A DNA stretch of 64,000 nucleotides from Polaribacter sp. ALD11 (GTDB lineage: Bacteria; Bacteroidota; Bacteroidia; Flavobacteriales; Flavobacteriaceae). This document shows, in pieces, positions 33,949-41,822 of this stretch. Every line of letters starts with the position of its first letter. The stretch's first letter is position 1. A program made the translations under genes and the position numbers. The stretch covers positions 159,001 through 223,000 of the forward strand of contig NZ_CP025119.1 of assembly GCF_002831685.1 (NCBI RefSeq). Reading direction: 5' to 3'. Below the pieces are notes generated by a model. The model did no database searches. It was not told the DNA's origin and was given only the letters and a program-made list of their open reading frames with translations.

Positions 33949-34512
33949 TTAAACGGCTCTCTCTAACGCAATATAATGTGTTGTATTTTTATAAGATAAT
34001 GGAAATATTTTTATTTCACATTTATAAGGAGTTTTGTCTTTTTTATAATTTAAAACAACTTCTTTGAATGGTTTTTTTGCACGTATTTTTTCTCTAATTC
34101 TTGTACTAGTTTCTTTGCAAGTTCCCTCACCTTGTAAAAAGGAAGGAGTTTTCTTAAGTGCAAAATTTTTACTAAACCCTGTCATTTTTTTAAAACCATC
34201 ATTTACCCAAATAATTTCTTGCTTGTTATTTGTAAGTACAATTGTTTCAAAAACTTCATCCTTAAAAATTTCATCAACATTATTAGTCCATTGAAGCTTA
34301 GTTGCAAAGTTTTTTACGATATCTATATCATTTTTTATACCTAAGTTAATCATTTCAGTAGAAAAATAATCCATATATAAATCGAAACTAATTATTGGAA
34401 GTTGAAGAGATTTTGAAGGTGCAAGAAGGTCTTTTATGGCAGCATATTCTTCTTGATCTTGAGAGGCTATAAATAGGTCTAAACACATCATACTAGCTAA
34501 ATTCTTTTTCAT
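33949..34512 (-). CDS. PAS domain protein, LOV-like but without the photoactive Cys
   Basis: A 187-residue protein with no output domain. Residues ~88-187 form a PAS domain: IVLTNNKQEIIWVNDGFKKMTGF then KKTPSFLQGEGT and IRAKKPFKEVVLNYKKDKTPYKCEIKIFPL. The spacing is that of LOV photosensors, where the loop would be GxNCRFLQG; here NCR is replaced by TPS, so the flavin-adduct Cys is absent. Without a kinase or regulator attached, it may bind partner proteins. It lies between the SigZ-like gene and the dienelactone hydrolase gene, all on the minus strand. Confidence 0.82.
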   Translation of the reverse strand: MKKNLASMMCLDLFIASQDQEEYAAIKDLLAPSKSLQLPIISFDLYMDYFSTEMINLGIKNDIDIVKNFATKLQWTNNVDEIFKDEVFETIVLTNNKQEIIWVNDGFKKMTGFSKNFALKKTPSFLQGEGTCKETSTRIREKIRAKKPFKEVVLNYKKDKTPYKCEIKIFPLSYKNTTHYIALERAV

Positions 34513-34583
34513 AGAAAAATAGAGTTTTTAAGTTTAAAATGCTAAGCTATAAAAAAAAATGAAGAACTCTTCTGTTAAAAATA

Positions 34584-35123
34584 CTAACTGCAAACTTTAC
34601 AGTCTTCCTTATCTTGAATTTCGCCAACTAAGTTGCCGTTTTTGTTTAGCACAAAACCACAGCAATCTATAAAACCTTGTGCAATTAATTTTCTTGCACG
34701 TTGAATTTGAGATTTTGTAGTTGGTAAAGATTGATGGAGTTGATTGGCTACTTCCTGTTGTTTTAAACCTTTTATATCAGAAAGAAATAAAGGATCTCTA
34801 TATTTTTTAGGCAAGTGTTTTAAGATGCCTCTTAAGCAATCTTTTTCTGTGTGAATTTCATTTAATATTTCTGCTTTACTTTCAAAATTAGCGATTTCAA
34901 ATGTCTGATTTGTAGATTTCCAGTAATCTAAAATAGAATTTCTAGCGACAGTAAAACACCAAGATTTCAGTTTTGTAGAATCTTTTAACGTATGTAATTT
35001 TGTATGAATTTTAATAAAAGTATCCTGTAAAATATCATCTGCAATAGTGGTATCTTTTACTTTGCTGATGATAAATCGTTTTAAATCTTTAGAATAAGAA
35101 GTCCAAACTTGTTTTGTAGTCAT
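34584..35123 (-). CDS. RNA polymerase sigma factor, SigZ-like ECF type
   Basis: A 179-residue extracytoplasmic-function sigma factor. Region 2 is KSWCFTVARNSILDYW preceded by TIADDILQDTFIKIHTKL; region 4 is LPKKYRDPLFLSDIKGLKQQEVANQLHQSLPTTKSQIQRARK. The C-terminal 30 residues, FIDCCGFVLNKNGNLVGEIQDKEDCKVCS-type, contain four Cys in a CC...C..C arrangement like SigZ proteins, which could bind a metal. No anti-sigma gene is adjacent. A Cys-rich 33-residue peptide gene lies 76 bases upstream on the same strand. Confidence 0.88.
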   Translation of the reverse strand: MTTKQVWTSYSKDLKRFIISKVKDTTIADDILQDTFIKIHTKLHTLKDSTKLKSWCFTVARNSILDYWKSTNQTFEIANFESKAEILNEIHTEKDCLRGILKHLPKKYRDPLFLSDIKGLKQQEVANQLHQSLPTTKSQIQRARKLIAQGFIDCCGFVLNKNGNLVGEIQDKEDCKVCS

Positions 35124-35140
35124 AACAGATATGTATCATT

Positions 35141-35188
35141 ATGAAGCATGAAGCAATCCTTTAAATATATGAGATTGCTTCGTGTTTT
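35141..35188 (-). repeat. Hairpin with GAAGCAATC / GATTGCTTC arms
   Basis: GAAGCAATC and GATTGCTTC face each other around a 14-base AT loop between the Cys-rich peptide gene and the sigma gene. The arms equal the inner arms of the GTCATTGCGAG-family repeats, but the outer ends are missing; it may instead be an attenuator. Confidence 0.45.
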
Positions 35189-35199
35189 AGAATTTTTTT

Positions 35200-35301
35200 T
35201 TAACAATTACAATTACTGCAAGTACAGTTTGTACACGTACAATTTTTACAATCTCCAGTTTTACAACCTTCACAATTACAGTTACAATTTGTGTTTTTCA
35301 T
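35200..35301 (-). CDS. Cysteine-rich 33-residue peptide, metallothionein-like
   Basis: Starts MKNTNCNCNCEGCKTGDC and continues with repeated CxC and CxxC pairs to the end, 11 Cys in 33 residues. Such density is seen only in metal-binding or redox peptides; no known bacterial metallothionein signature (SmtA, BmtA) was recognised. It starts with ATG, ends with TAA and lies just upstream of the sigma factor gene, which itself ends in a Cys-rich tail. A role in metal binding or sensing is inference. A chance frame with such regular Cys pairs is unlikely but cannot be excluded. Confidence 0.65.
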   Translation of the reverse strand: MKNTNCNCNCEGCKTGDCKNCTCTNCTCSNCNC

Positions 35302-35357
35302 GATATTCTTTTTTAATGTTCATATAATAGACAAGTTATTTATCTAAAAGATGCAAA

Positions 35358-35391
35358 AAAAATAAACTTTCTCGAAAGTCCCTATAAATCA
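35358..35391 (-). terminator. Terminator of the gene at 35436-35963
   Basis: On the minus strand ACTTTC / GAAAGT forms a compact hairpin followed by TTATTTTTTTT. Confidence 0.55.
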
Positions 35392-35435
35392 TCATTCAGT
35401 AAGATTTATATAGGGTTTGATTATATAACAAGAAT

Positions 35436-35963
35436 CTAAGTTAATTTTGCACCTACAAAGTGATCTGATTTCACTTTGAAAAGTATATTAAAGGTAGTTA
35501 AACTTCCATAGATTCTAGTAATGTATTGTTGTAAATCTATTTTATCTTGGTCGTCTAAAGTTTTACTTGCATTTATCTTTTGCTCCATAACTCTAATTCG
35601 ATCTCTAACCATTACTATTTTATGAAAAAAGGTATCAATAGGTATTTCTTTTTTCGATAGATTTTTGTCTTCTGGTTGAAAAATTAAAGTTCCTTTTTTC
35701 CATTTGTCTGCAATAGGAGAAATCTCTGTAACATCAGACCATTTTTGTAAAATAGTTTTTAAAGATTTTTCTACTTCGTAAAAACTAACGGTATCAACTT
35801 CGTCTTCAACAGCTTCAATTACTTCAAAATCGCTATCTATAGCTATGGTTTCTAAACCATCTTTTATAAAAGTCACCCAATAATGATTGCTTGTAACGTT
35901 GGTAACAACACCTAAGCCAAATTCTGAATGCTCTATTCTAGAGCCAACTCCTAATAATTTCAT
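35436..35963 (-). CDS. Conserved protein with N-terminal SH3/Tudor-like segment
   Basis: A 175-residue cytoplasmic protein. The first ~35 residues, GVGSRIEHSEFGLGVVTNVTSNHYWVTF, match the G-x-R/V-x-H-x-x-F-G-x-G-x-V pattern of CarD/UvrD C-terminal Tudor-like domains, which touch RNA polymerase or nucleic acid. The rest is helical and charged. I do not recognise a named family. It diverges from the GbsR regulator gene 105 bases away. Confidence 0.7.
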   Translation of the reverse strand: MKLLGVGSRIEHSEFGLGVVTNVTSNHYWVTFIKDGLETIAIDSDFEVIEAVEDEVDTVSFYEVEKSLKTILQKWSDVTEISPIADKWKKGTLIFQPEDKNLSKKEIPIDTFFHKIVMVRDRIRVMEQKINASKTLDDQDKIDLQQYITRIYGSLTTFNILFKVKSDHFVGAKLT

Positions 35964-36034
35964 GTGTTTCTATTTTTAATTGAAAGATAATAATTAATCT
36001 CTAAATTATAAAGTTATTTAGTTTTCAATAATTA

Positions 36035-36064
36035 TTGAAAGTTTAGAGAATAGTTGTACATTTG
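36035..36064 (+). promoter_or_regulatory. Promoter of the GbsR-type gene
   Basis: TTG (36035-36037), 19 bases, then TACATTTG (36057-36064). The ATG at 36069 is 5 bases after the box, so transcription would begin at about the A of ATG, giving a leaderless mRNA. Confidence 0.75.
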
Positions 36065-36068
36065 ACAT

Positions 36069-36572
36069 ATGAAATTAGACGAAGCAAAAAATAAATACAT
36101 TCAGACTTGGGGAAGTTTAGCAACTTCTTGGGGAATTAATAAAACAATGGCGCAGGTACATGCTTTGTTATTAGTTTCTACAAAGCCACTTTCTGCTGAA
36201 GAAATAATGGATACTTTACAGATTTCTCGTGGAAATGTAAATATGAATGTAAGAGCTTTAATTGATTGGGGAATTGTTTCGAAAGAATTTGTGGTAGGGG
36301 AGCGTAAAGAGTTTTTTATTGCTGATAAAGATATTTGGGAATTGTTTAAACAAATTACCAAAGAGCGCAAGAAAAGAGAAATTGAGCCTGTTTTAAAAGT
36401 ATTAGAAGATTTACAAAAAGTTGATGATTCTACAGAAGACGGAATGCAATTTAAAAAAGTATTAAGCGATTTATCTTCTGTAACCACAAAAGTAAATGGT
36501 ATGTTAGAAACAGCAATAAAAGCAGATGAACACTGGTTGTTGTCTAATTTTACAAAAATGATAAAAAAATAA
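36069..36572 (+). CDS. GbsR/MarR family transcriptional regulator
   Basis: A 167-residue winged-helix regulator. The HTH is LSAEEIMDTLQISRGNVNMNVRALIDWGIV (~43-72), and ERKEFFIADKDIWELFKQI is the GbsR-type wing and linker. Length and layout match the choline-sensing GbsR group, though many relatives respond to other signals. It heads a run of five same-strand genes ending with a decayed gene (36069-38460), so it may control that operon. Promoter elements are textbook. Confidence 0.92.
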   Translation: MKLDEAKNKYIQTWGSLATSWGINKTMAQVHALLLVSTKPLSAEEIMDTLQISRGNVNMNVRALIDWGIVSKEFVVGERKEFFIADKDIWELFKQITKERKKREIEPVLKVLEDLQKVDDSTEDGMQFKKVLSDLSSVTTKVNGMLETAIKADEHWLLSNFTKMIKK

Positions 36573-36610
36573 AAAAATTTGCAGATAAACTTTCAAATAT
36601 TTCTGAAACT

Positions 36611-36982
36611 ATGAAAAGTACAGTTAAAGTAATCTCCATATTAAACTTAATATTAATGGCCGTTTTTTTAAGTTGTTTATTAGTTTCTATAGCTATTTAC
36701 GAACTCTTATTTTATGCTTTGTGTATTGCTTTTTTTCTAGGGATTTACCAAGTTTTATCATCCTTTTTAATACTGATTTTTTGGAAAAATATTAATAAAA
36801 ATAACCGAAGAATTTTAGTTATTTATTTGTCTTTGGTCTTAGTTTATTTTGTTAGTTTTTATTTATTATCAATATTTTATGGGGTATTTATGAGAACCCC
36901 AACTTTGAGCAGTATAGGCTATCTAGCTCCTGTTGTTTTATCACTTTTCTGTACATATATTTTAGAATCATTAAAAAAATAA
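36611..36982 (+). CDS. Small integral membrane protein
   Basis: A 123-residue protein with four hydrophobic segments (~7-28, 33-55, 69-90, 100-118) and short polar turns; no other domain. Second gene of the GbsR-led operon, 38 bases after the regulator and 2 bases before the next membrane gene. No family was recognised. Confidence 0.7.
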   Translation: MKSTVKVISILNLILMAVFLSCLLVSIAIYELLFYALCIAFFLGIYQVLSSFLILIFWKNINKNNRRILVIYLSLVLVYFVSFYLLSIFYGVFMRTPTLSSIGYLAPVVLSLFCTYILESLKK

Positions 36983-36984
36983 AG

Positions 36985-37335
36985 ATGAGCCTACTCACTT
37001 ATACACTTTATATTTTACTTTCAAGTACCATTGTAATTCTGGTTGGTAATTGGTGTTACAAAAACGGAAAAGTATACATCTTAAGTTATTTCTCTAATGA
37101 TATAAACTTCGGAAACGGAATTAATAAATTACTAAGAATTGCATATTATTTATTAAACCTTGGTTTGGCAATTTGGAGTTTACATTCTATGAGAGAAATT
37201 AAGACTTCAATAGAGGTTATTATTGAAATAAGTAGCAGGTTAAGTTTTATTTTATTAATCATTGCAGCACTACACTTTATTAATATTTACACAGTGTATT
37301 TAATTCATAAACATTTTAAAAAACAATCAAAATGA
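36985..37335 (+). CDS. Small membrane protein, paralogue of 37848-38216
   Basis: A 116-residue protein with three to four hydrophobic segments. Features shared with the protein at 37848: Y-I-x-x-S/P-x-x-I-x-x-L-V near the start, then K-N-G/S-K-V/I-Y/F-x-L-x-x-F, then NKLLRIAYYLLNLGLA against NKLFKIGFYLLNIGFA. It overlaps the flavin-binding protein gene by 4 bases, hence translational coupling. The function is unknown. Confidence 0.72.
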   Translation: MSLLTYTLYILLSSTIVILVGNWCYKNGKVYILSYFSNDINFGNGINKLLRIAYYLLNLGLAIWSLHSMREIKTSIEVIIEISSRLSFILLIIAALHFINIYTVYLIHKHFKKQSK

Positions 37336-37823
37336 AAATTAATTTAGAAGAAAACTGGCAAAAAATTAGAATACATTTTAGTAAATCTATTAAGGCAAAT
37401 ATGCATGTTTCTATTGCTTCTGTTAATGAAGAGCATCAACCAACAATTACACCAATTGGTTCTTTGTTTCTCAATAAATATCAGACGGGTTTTTATTTTG
37501 AAAAATTTGCATCAAAATTAAATATCAACTCAAAAACGAATAAAAATATTTGTGTTTTAGCGGTGAATAGTAACAAATGGTTTTGGTTAAAATCTTTGTT
37601 TAAAATGAGTTTTTCTGAGTATCCTGCCCTAAAATTATATGGAAAATTAGGTACTAAAAGACAAGCTACACAGAAAGAATACAGAGCTTTTGAAAGAAGA
37701 GTTCGAAAGACAAAAAGATTAAAAGGAAGTAGTTATTTGTGGGAAGATATGAAGATGGTAAGAGAAATTAAGTTTACAAAAGGAGAGAAAATCAATTTAG
37801 GAATAATGACCAAAGAAAATTAA
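37332..37823 (+). CDS. Pyridoxamine 5'-phosphate oxidase-like (split-barrel) protein
   Basis: A 163-residue protein of the PNPOx-like FMN-binding split-barrel family. SIKANMHVSIASVNEEHQPTITPIGSLFL is the typical first strand region, followed by TGFYFEKFASKLNINSKTNKNICVLAVN and the C-terminal RRVRKTKRLKGSSYLWEDM. Members bind FMN, F420 or heme. It is coupled to two related membrane proteins on either side, so it could be a redox partner of a membrane pair (inference). Confidence 0.82.
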   Translation: MKINLEENWQKIRIHFSKSIKANMHVSIASVNEEHQPTITPIGSLFLNKYQTGFYFEKFASKLNINSKTNKNICVLAVNSNKWFWLKSLFKMSFSEYPALKLYGKLGTKRQATQKEYRAFERRVRKTKRLKGSSYLWEDMKMVREIKFTKGEKINLGIMTKEN

Positions 37824-37847
37824 AATAAATACTAAAAATCAATAATT

Positions 37848-38216
37848 ATGAATACCTCATTAGAATTAATCGCGTACATCATTTACTTACCAATTAGTAT
37901 TGGGTTAACAACATTAGTGTCTCAACATTTATTTAAAAATAGTAAAATATTTATGTTGGATATTTTTCATCAAAAAGTAGAGATTGCAATGGCTACAAAC
38001 AAACTTTTTAAAATAGGATTCTATTTATTAAACATCGGTTTTGCGTTGAGAATTATCAAAATTTATGGATTGGCAGACTATACAGATCTAGTAGAAACCT
38101 TAAGTAGTAAAATTGGAGGTTTCTCGATCTATTTAGGTGTTGTAATGATTGCTTTTATTCTATTCTTTTTAAAGGGAAGAAAAGCAAGTAAAGAGAATAA
38201 TTTAAAAACTAATTAG
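37848..38216 (+). CDS. Small membrane protein, paralogue of 36985-37335
   Basis: A 122-residue protein with about three hydrophobic segments and a basic tail. It shares its order of motifs with the gene at 36985 (see there), so the flavin-protein gene is flanked by duplicated membrane genes. It ends 8 bases before a decayed epimerase gene. Confidence 0.72.
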   Translation: MNTSLELIAYIIYLPISIGLTTLVSQHLFKNSKIFMLDIFHQKVEIAMATNKLFKIGFYLLNIGFALRIIKIYGLADYTDLVETLSSKIGGFSIYLGVVMIAFILFFLKGRKASKENNLKTN

Positions 38217-38224
38217 TAAAAATC

Positions 38225-38460
38225 ATGAAAATAGTAATCGCCGGCAGAAATGGGTATTTGGTTGTCTTTTATTTGATTAAGACAAAAGTTGAATTGTTTT
38301 ATCGGAATTCTGACCCCAAAGTTTTTATTAAAATTAGGGGGGGATTGTCATAAGAACTGAATCTGAATTTATTTTGAAAAGCAGAAAAGTATATCTTGAG
38401 AAATTACTAGAAAAGGATTTTGAGTTTTCTGTAGATAATTTTGATTCATTTGAAGTATAA
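38225..38460 (+). pseudogene. Decayed NAD-dependent epimerase (TIGR01777 / YfcH type)
   Basis: The frame from ATG 38225 begins MKIVIAGRNGYL, the nucleotide-binding start of TIGR01777 epimerases (usual MKIVIAGGTGYLG), and reaches a stop at 38351 after about 40 residues. In another frame FILKSRKVYLEKLLEKDFEF (about 38369-38430) matches the C-terminal end of the same family (usual F-I-L-x-S-R-W-V-x-P-x-K-L-L). The ~230 central residues are deleted, and a run of seven G residues (38337-38343) lies at the frame change. It is the last member of the GbsR-led run and no longer makes an enzyme. Confidence 0.7.
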
Positions 38461-38462
38461 AT

Positions 38463-38497
38463 AAACCCTTTCCTATTTTTAAACAAGAAAGGGTTTC
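38463..38497. terminator. Hairpin after the decayed epimerase gene
   Basis: AAACCCTTTC and GAAAGGGTTT form a 10-bp stem with a 14-base loop; the T tract on either strand is weak, and it lies between converging genes. Confidence 0.5.
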
Positions 38498-38538
38498 ATT
38501 TAAAAACGATATTTTAGATGTTAGATTTCGCTTATATG

Positions 38539-41022
38539 TTACTTCAATTTATTAGAATTTAAAAGAAAAACAGCATTGGCTACAAATAGCTTTCCGTTTT
38601 CCCAGAAAGATCTAAATAACGGATTGTCTACCATATAAATTACACTTCCGCTACCCATTGGTTCTTCACCAAATAATAAAGATTCGGGTACATTTTTCAC
38701 AGCTTTACTACCAGCATAACCAGAAATATTTTTAGCATTTTTATCAAAATAACCAACATTATACCCTTCTTTTAAATAGCTATAAGAAGTTCCACTTAAT
38801 TTTAAAGAAAAGTACTCTTTACCATATCCGAAAGCTAATGGATGCGAATTGTCTAAGGTACTTTTAAAAACACTTCCTGTAATTAAATTAGCAACACTTT
38901 TACGCTCTCTATCTTCAAACGGAATTAAATTGTCTTCTTTACCTTTCTCTTCTTCCTCTAATTTTTTAGTTTTTAAAGAAAATCCATCTTTATTTGCAAA
39001 GCTTTTTAAGGCATTTCCGATAGCAATTAAAGTTCCCCCAGAACGTGTCCATTTTTTTACTTTTGTTAAAGTTGATTTGTTTAAGACAGCATTATAGTAG
39101 CCATTTGGCAATATAATTACATCATATTTACTTAAATCTGTATAACCAAAATTAGTAGAATTAATATTTGTAATTGGGTATTGTAATTGTGTTTCAAAGA
39201 AATGCCAAACTTCACCAAAACTTAAAGAAGAAGTAGCTTTACCAGATACAACTGCTATTTTTTGCTTGTGAATTGGTTTTACAGAGGAAGAACCGAAATC
39301 TACACCAATTTCGGAGAAACCAGTTGAAATAGGGGTTAAACTTCGTTGATGCTTATTTGCAATTTCGATTATTTTTGTATCAAAGTCTGAGTTTCTATTA
39401 TCATTTCTTAGAATAATTAAAGTTCCTTTTTTAAATGATTTTCCATTTGCTGAAAATGCTTTTTCAGTATATCTTGGTACAATATTGTGTTGCAATAATG
39501 CTCCTAAAAAAGTAGCATCGTCTAAACTATTCCATTTAGAAATATAGGCATAAGCAGATGTATCAATAATATTTTTTACCGTTTTTGTATCATTAATAAA
39601 AGTTGAACTTATTTTAGATTTAGAAGCAATGGCTTTAAAACCATGCGCATAAGGTAAAGACCAAGCAGTAATATCATAGGTTAAAGAATCTGCTAATTTA
39701 GCATTTGGTTCAAACAAAACTTTTACCATTTTTCCTTTTGGTTGGTTTGTATGAATTACTAAATCGGTGTTATTTGCATCAAATTTATCCTCTTCTTGCG
39801 TGTTGTAATTGTATCCTTTTACAGTGCCGCTTTTTGCATTTTCATATTTAATTTCATGCGTGTCTAATAATTTTTTAAGACGATTCATTTTGTCTTCATT
39901 CTCATTTTTTAACACATAACTTTTATAATTCAAATTAGAATTATCGAAGAATTTTTTGAATTCAATATTTAATTTCTCAGCATTTTTAGAAGAAATTTCT
40001 ACGGTAGACAAGCCTGTTGTTAGATGATGTGCTGCTCTGTCTTTTAAGGTTAAAACTTCACCTTCATCTGTGTTAATTCCTAAACCTGCACGCCCATGAC
40101 CAGCTTGTTCATACGTCATGCCAATTGCGCCCATATATGTTGGGTAGGTATCACCATAACTTGGGTACAATAAATCGAAACTTTCTTTTGTAAAGTACAA
40201 CCAACCTTCTTTGTCAAAATATTCTGCATGATTTTTCCCTATTGCAGTTTGAAAATTGCGTTGCCAATCAGAAATTACTTCGTGAAAAGGTTCTGCTGCA
40301 GGTGCAAAGTAATACGGACTATTAATTCCTTGTTCATGAAAATCTACGTGAACATGTGGCATCCATTTATTGTAAACAGCAATTCTTTGTTGAGATTCTA
40401 CTTGACTAGCCCAAGCCCAATCTCTGTTTAAATCAAATAAATAATGATTTGGTCTTCCACTTGGCCAAGGTTCTGAGTGTTCTTTTGCATTTTGATCAAT
40501 ATTAAAAGGCGTACTTTTTACTTGATTGTACCAATTTACGTATCGATCTCTACCATCAGGGTTTATACACGGATCTAAAATAACAACGGTATTTTCTAAC
40601 CAGGCTTTTTTAGAGGTAATTAATTCATATAAAGTCAACATTGCTGCTTCTGTGCTAGAAGCTTCATTTCCATGCACATTGTAACTTAACCAAACAATTG
40701 CTTTTTTATTGGTAGCATTTCCAGCAATAATTCCTGTTTGAGAAAGATTGTCTTTTCTAATTTTTTCTAAATTGATAATGTTCTCTTCCGATGAAATATA
40801 ACTTACATACAAAGGTCTGTGTTCGTTTGTTTCTCCGTATTTTTCTAATTTTACATTAGACAAAGTACTGCTAACGTATTTAAAATAGTCTACAACTTTG
40901 TGATGTCTTGTAAAACGAGAACCAATCTCATAACCTAAAAACTCTGAGGGAGACTTTACTTGTTGAGAAGAAATATTTGTTGTTAATAATAATGCAAGAA
41001 TAAAAAATGATATAAATTTCAT
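38539..41022 (-). CDS. Secreted M14-type zinc carboxypeptidase family protein
   Basis: An 827-residue exported metallopeptidase. The signal peptide is MKFISFFILALLLTTNISS; the ATG at 41022 was chosen for this reason, since the frame upstream is not conserved-looking. The N-terminal ~350 residues carry the M14 zinc site: NVHGNEASSTEAA (H and E), with a further His in HVDFHEQG; LNPDGRDRY-type INPDGRDRYVNW is the substrate-binding Arg region. The C-terminal part resembles a glutamine-amidotransferase-like domain (VSGKATSSLSFGEVWHFFE, YDVIILPNGYY). It probably trims peptides in the periplasm or outside. A minus-strand TACTTTTG box (41043-41050) lies 21 bases upstream. Confidence 0.9.
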   Translation of the reverse strand: MKFISFFILALLLTTNISSQQVKSPSEFLGYEIGSRFTRHHKVVDYFKYVSSTLSNVKLEKYGETNEHRPLYVSYISSEENIINLEKIRKDNLSQTGIIAGNATNKKAIVWLSYNVHGNEASSTEAAMLTLYELITSKKAWLENTVVILDPCINPDGRDRYVNWYNQVKSTPFNIDQNAKEHSEPWPSGRPNHYLFDLNRDWAWASQVESQQRIAVYNKWMPHVHVDFHEQGINSPYYFAPAAEPFHEVISDWQRNFQTAIGKNHAEYFDKEGWLYFTKESFDLLYPSYGDTYPTYMGAIGMTYEQAGHGRAGLGINTDEGEVLTLKDRAAHHLTTGLSTVEISSKNAEKLNIEFKKFFDNSNLNYKSYVLKNENEDKMNRLKKLLDTHEIKYENAKSGTVKGYNYNTQEEDKFDANNTDLVIHTNQPKGKMVKVLFEPNAKLADSLTYDITAWSLPYAHGFKAIASKSKISSTFINDTKTVKNIIDTSAYAYISKWNSLDDATFLGALLQHNIVPRYTEKAFSANGKSFKKGTLIILRNDNRNSDFDTKIIEIANKHQRSLTPISTGFSEIGVDFGSSSVKPIHKQKIAVVSGKATSSLSFGEVWHFFETQLQYPITNINSTNFGYTDLSKYDVIILPNGYYNAVLNKSTLTKVKKWTRSGGTLIAIGNALKSFANKDGFSLKTKKLEEEEKGKEDNLIPFEDRERKSVANLITGSVFKSTLDNSHPLAFGYGKEYFSLKLSGTSYSYLKEGYNVGYFDKNAKNISGYAGSKAVKNVPESLLFGEEPMGSGSVIYMVDNPLFRSFWENGKLFVANAVFLLNSNKLK

Positions 41023-41126
41023 AAAATAAACCGTTTGGTTTTCAAAAGTAATGAATATATATGCTCTTTTTAAAATGAAAAAAGTTAAACTCGTTAAATA
41101 TTTGTTAGTTTCAATTTGACGCAACG

Positions 41127-41153
41127 TTGTAACTTCTAAATTTAGTATTTTTG
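41127..41153 (+). promoter_or_regulatory. Promoter of the methyltransferase-bshC operon
   Basis: TTG (41127-41129) and TATTTTTG (41146-41153), 16 bases apart. The ATG at 41158 is 5 bases after the box, so the mRNA would start at the start codon. Confidence 0.55.
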
Positions 41154-41157
41154 ATAT

Positions 41158-41820
41158 ATGACTACAAACGAAACTGACTGTAAAATTACAGCACCAGCAA
41201 TAGATTATAAAAAGCATTGGAACGCTGCCTATAGTAAGAATTCAACTGAAAAGTTAGGTTGGTACGAAGAGAGTTCAGCACAAACTTTAGCATTAATTAA
41301 AGAAACAAAAATTGCAAAAAATGCAACTATTTTAAATGTTGGTGCAGGTTCATCCACTATAATAGATAATTTATTAGCAGCAGGTTTTTCTAATATTATT
41401 GCAAATGATTTAGCAGAAGCATCTTTAACTTCTTTAAAAAGTAGAGTAGGAGATAGTGGTAAAGTTCAGTTTTTGGTGGATGATTTATTAAATCCTTCAA
41501 AATTAAATACGTTAGAAAATATCGATTTATGGAATGATAGAGCTGTTTTACACTTCTTTTTAAAAGAGGAAGAGATTGCCACTTATTTTAATCTATTGAA
41601 GAAAATTTTAAAACTAAACGGATTTGTAATCATTGCGGTATTTGCAGAAAATGGTGCAGAAAAATGTTGTGGTTTGCCTTTAAAAAGATATTCCGTGGCA
41701 ATGTTACAAAATAACTTAGGCCCTAGTTTTGAGCTTATAAAAAGTTTTAATCATACGTTTGTAAATCCTAACGGAGATGACAGACCTTATATTTATTCAT
41801 TGTTTCAAAGAAAAAGTTAA
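41158..41820 (+). CDS. Class I SAM-dependent methyltransferase (TPMT-like)
   Basis: A 220-residue methyltransferase. HWNAAYSKNSTEKLGWYEES is the N-terminal cap typical of thiopurine-methyltransferase-like proteins, motif I is ILNVGAGSSTIIDNLL and the ribose-binding acid is Asp in IIANDLAEAS. NIDLWNDRAVLHFFL and GFVIIAVFAENGAEKCCGLPLKRYS follow the class. The gene is 2 bases upstream of bshC, so it could act on a thiol, but the substrate is unknown. Confidence 0.85.
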   Translation: MTTNETDCKITAPAIDYKKHWNAAYSKNSTEKLGWYEESSAQTLALIKETKIAKNATILNVGAGSSTIIDNLLAAGFSNIIANDLAEASLTSLKSRVGDSGKVQFLVDDLLNPSKLNTLENIDLWNDRAVLHFFLKEEEIATYFNLLKKILKLNGFVIIAVFAENGAEKCCGLPLKRYSVAMLQNNLGPSFELIKSFNHTFVNPNGDDRPYIYSLFQRKS

Positions 41821-41822
41821 AA

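Noticed and set aside
41023..41217. Extension of the M14 peptidase by 65 residues
   Set aside because: It would hide the signal peptide, overlap the divergent methyltransferase start and swallow the promoter boxes of both genes.
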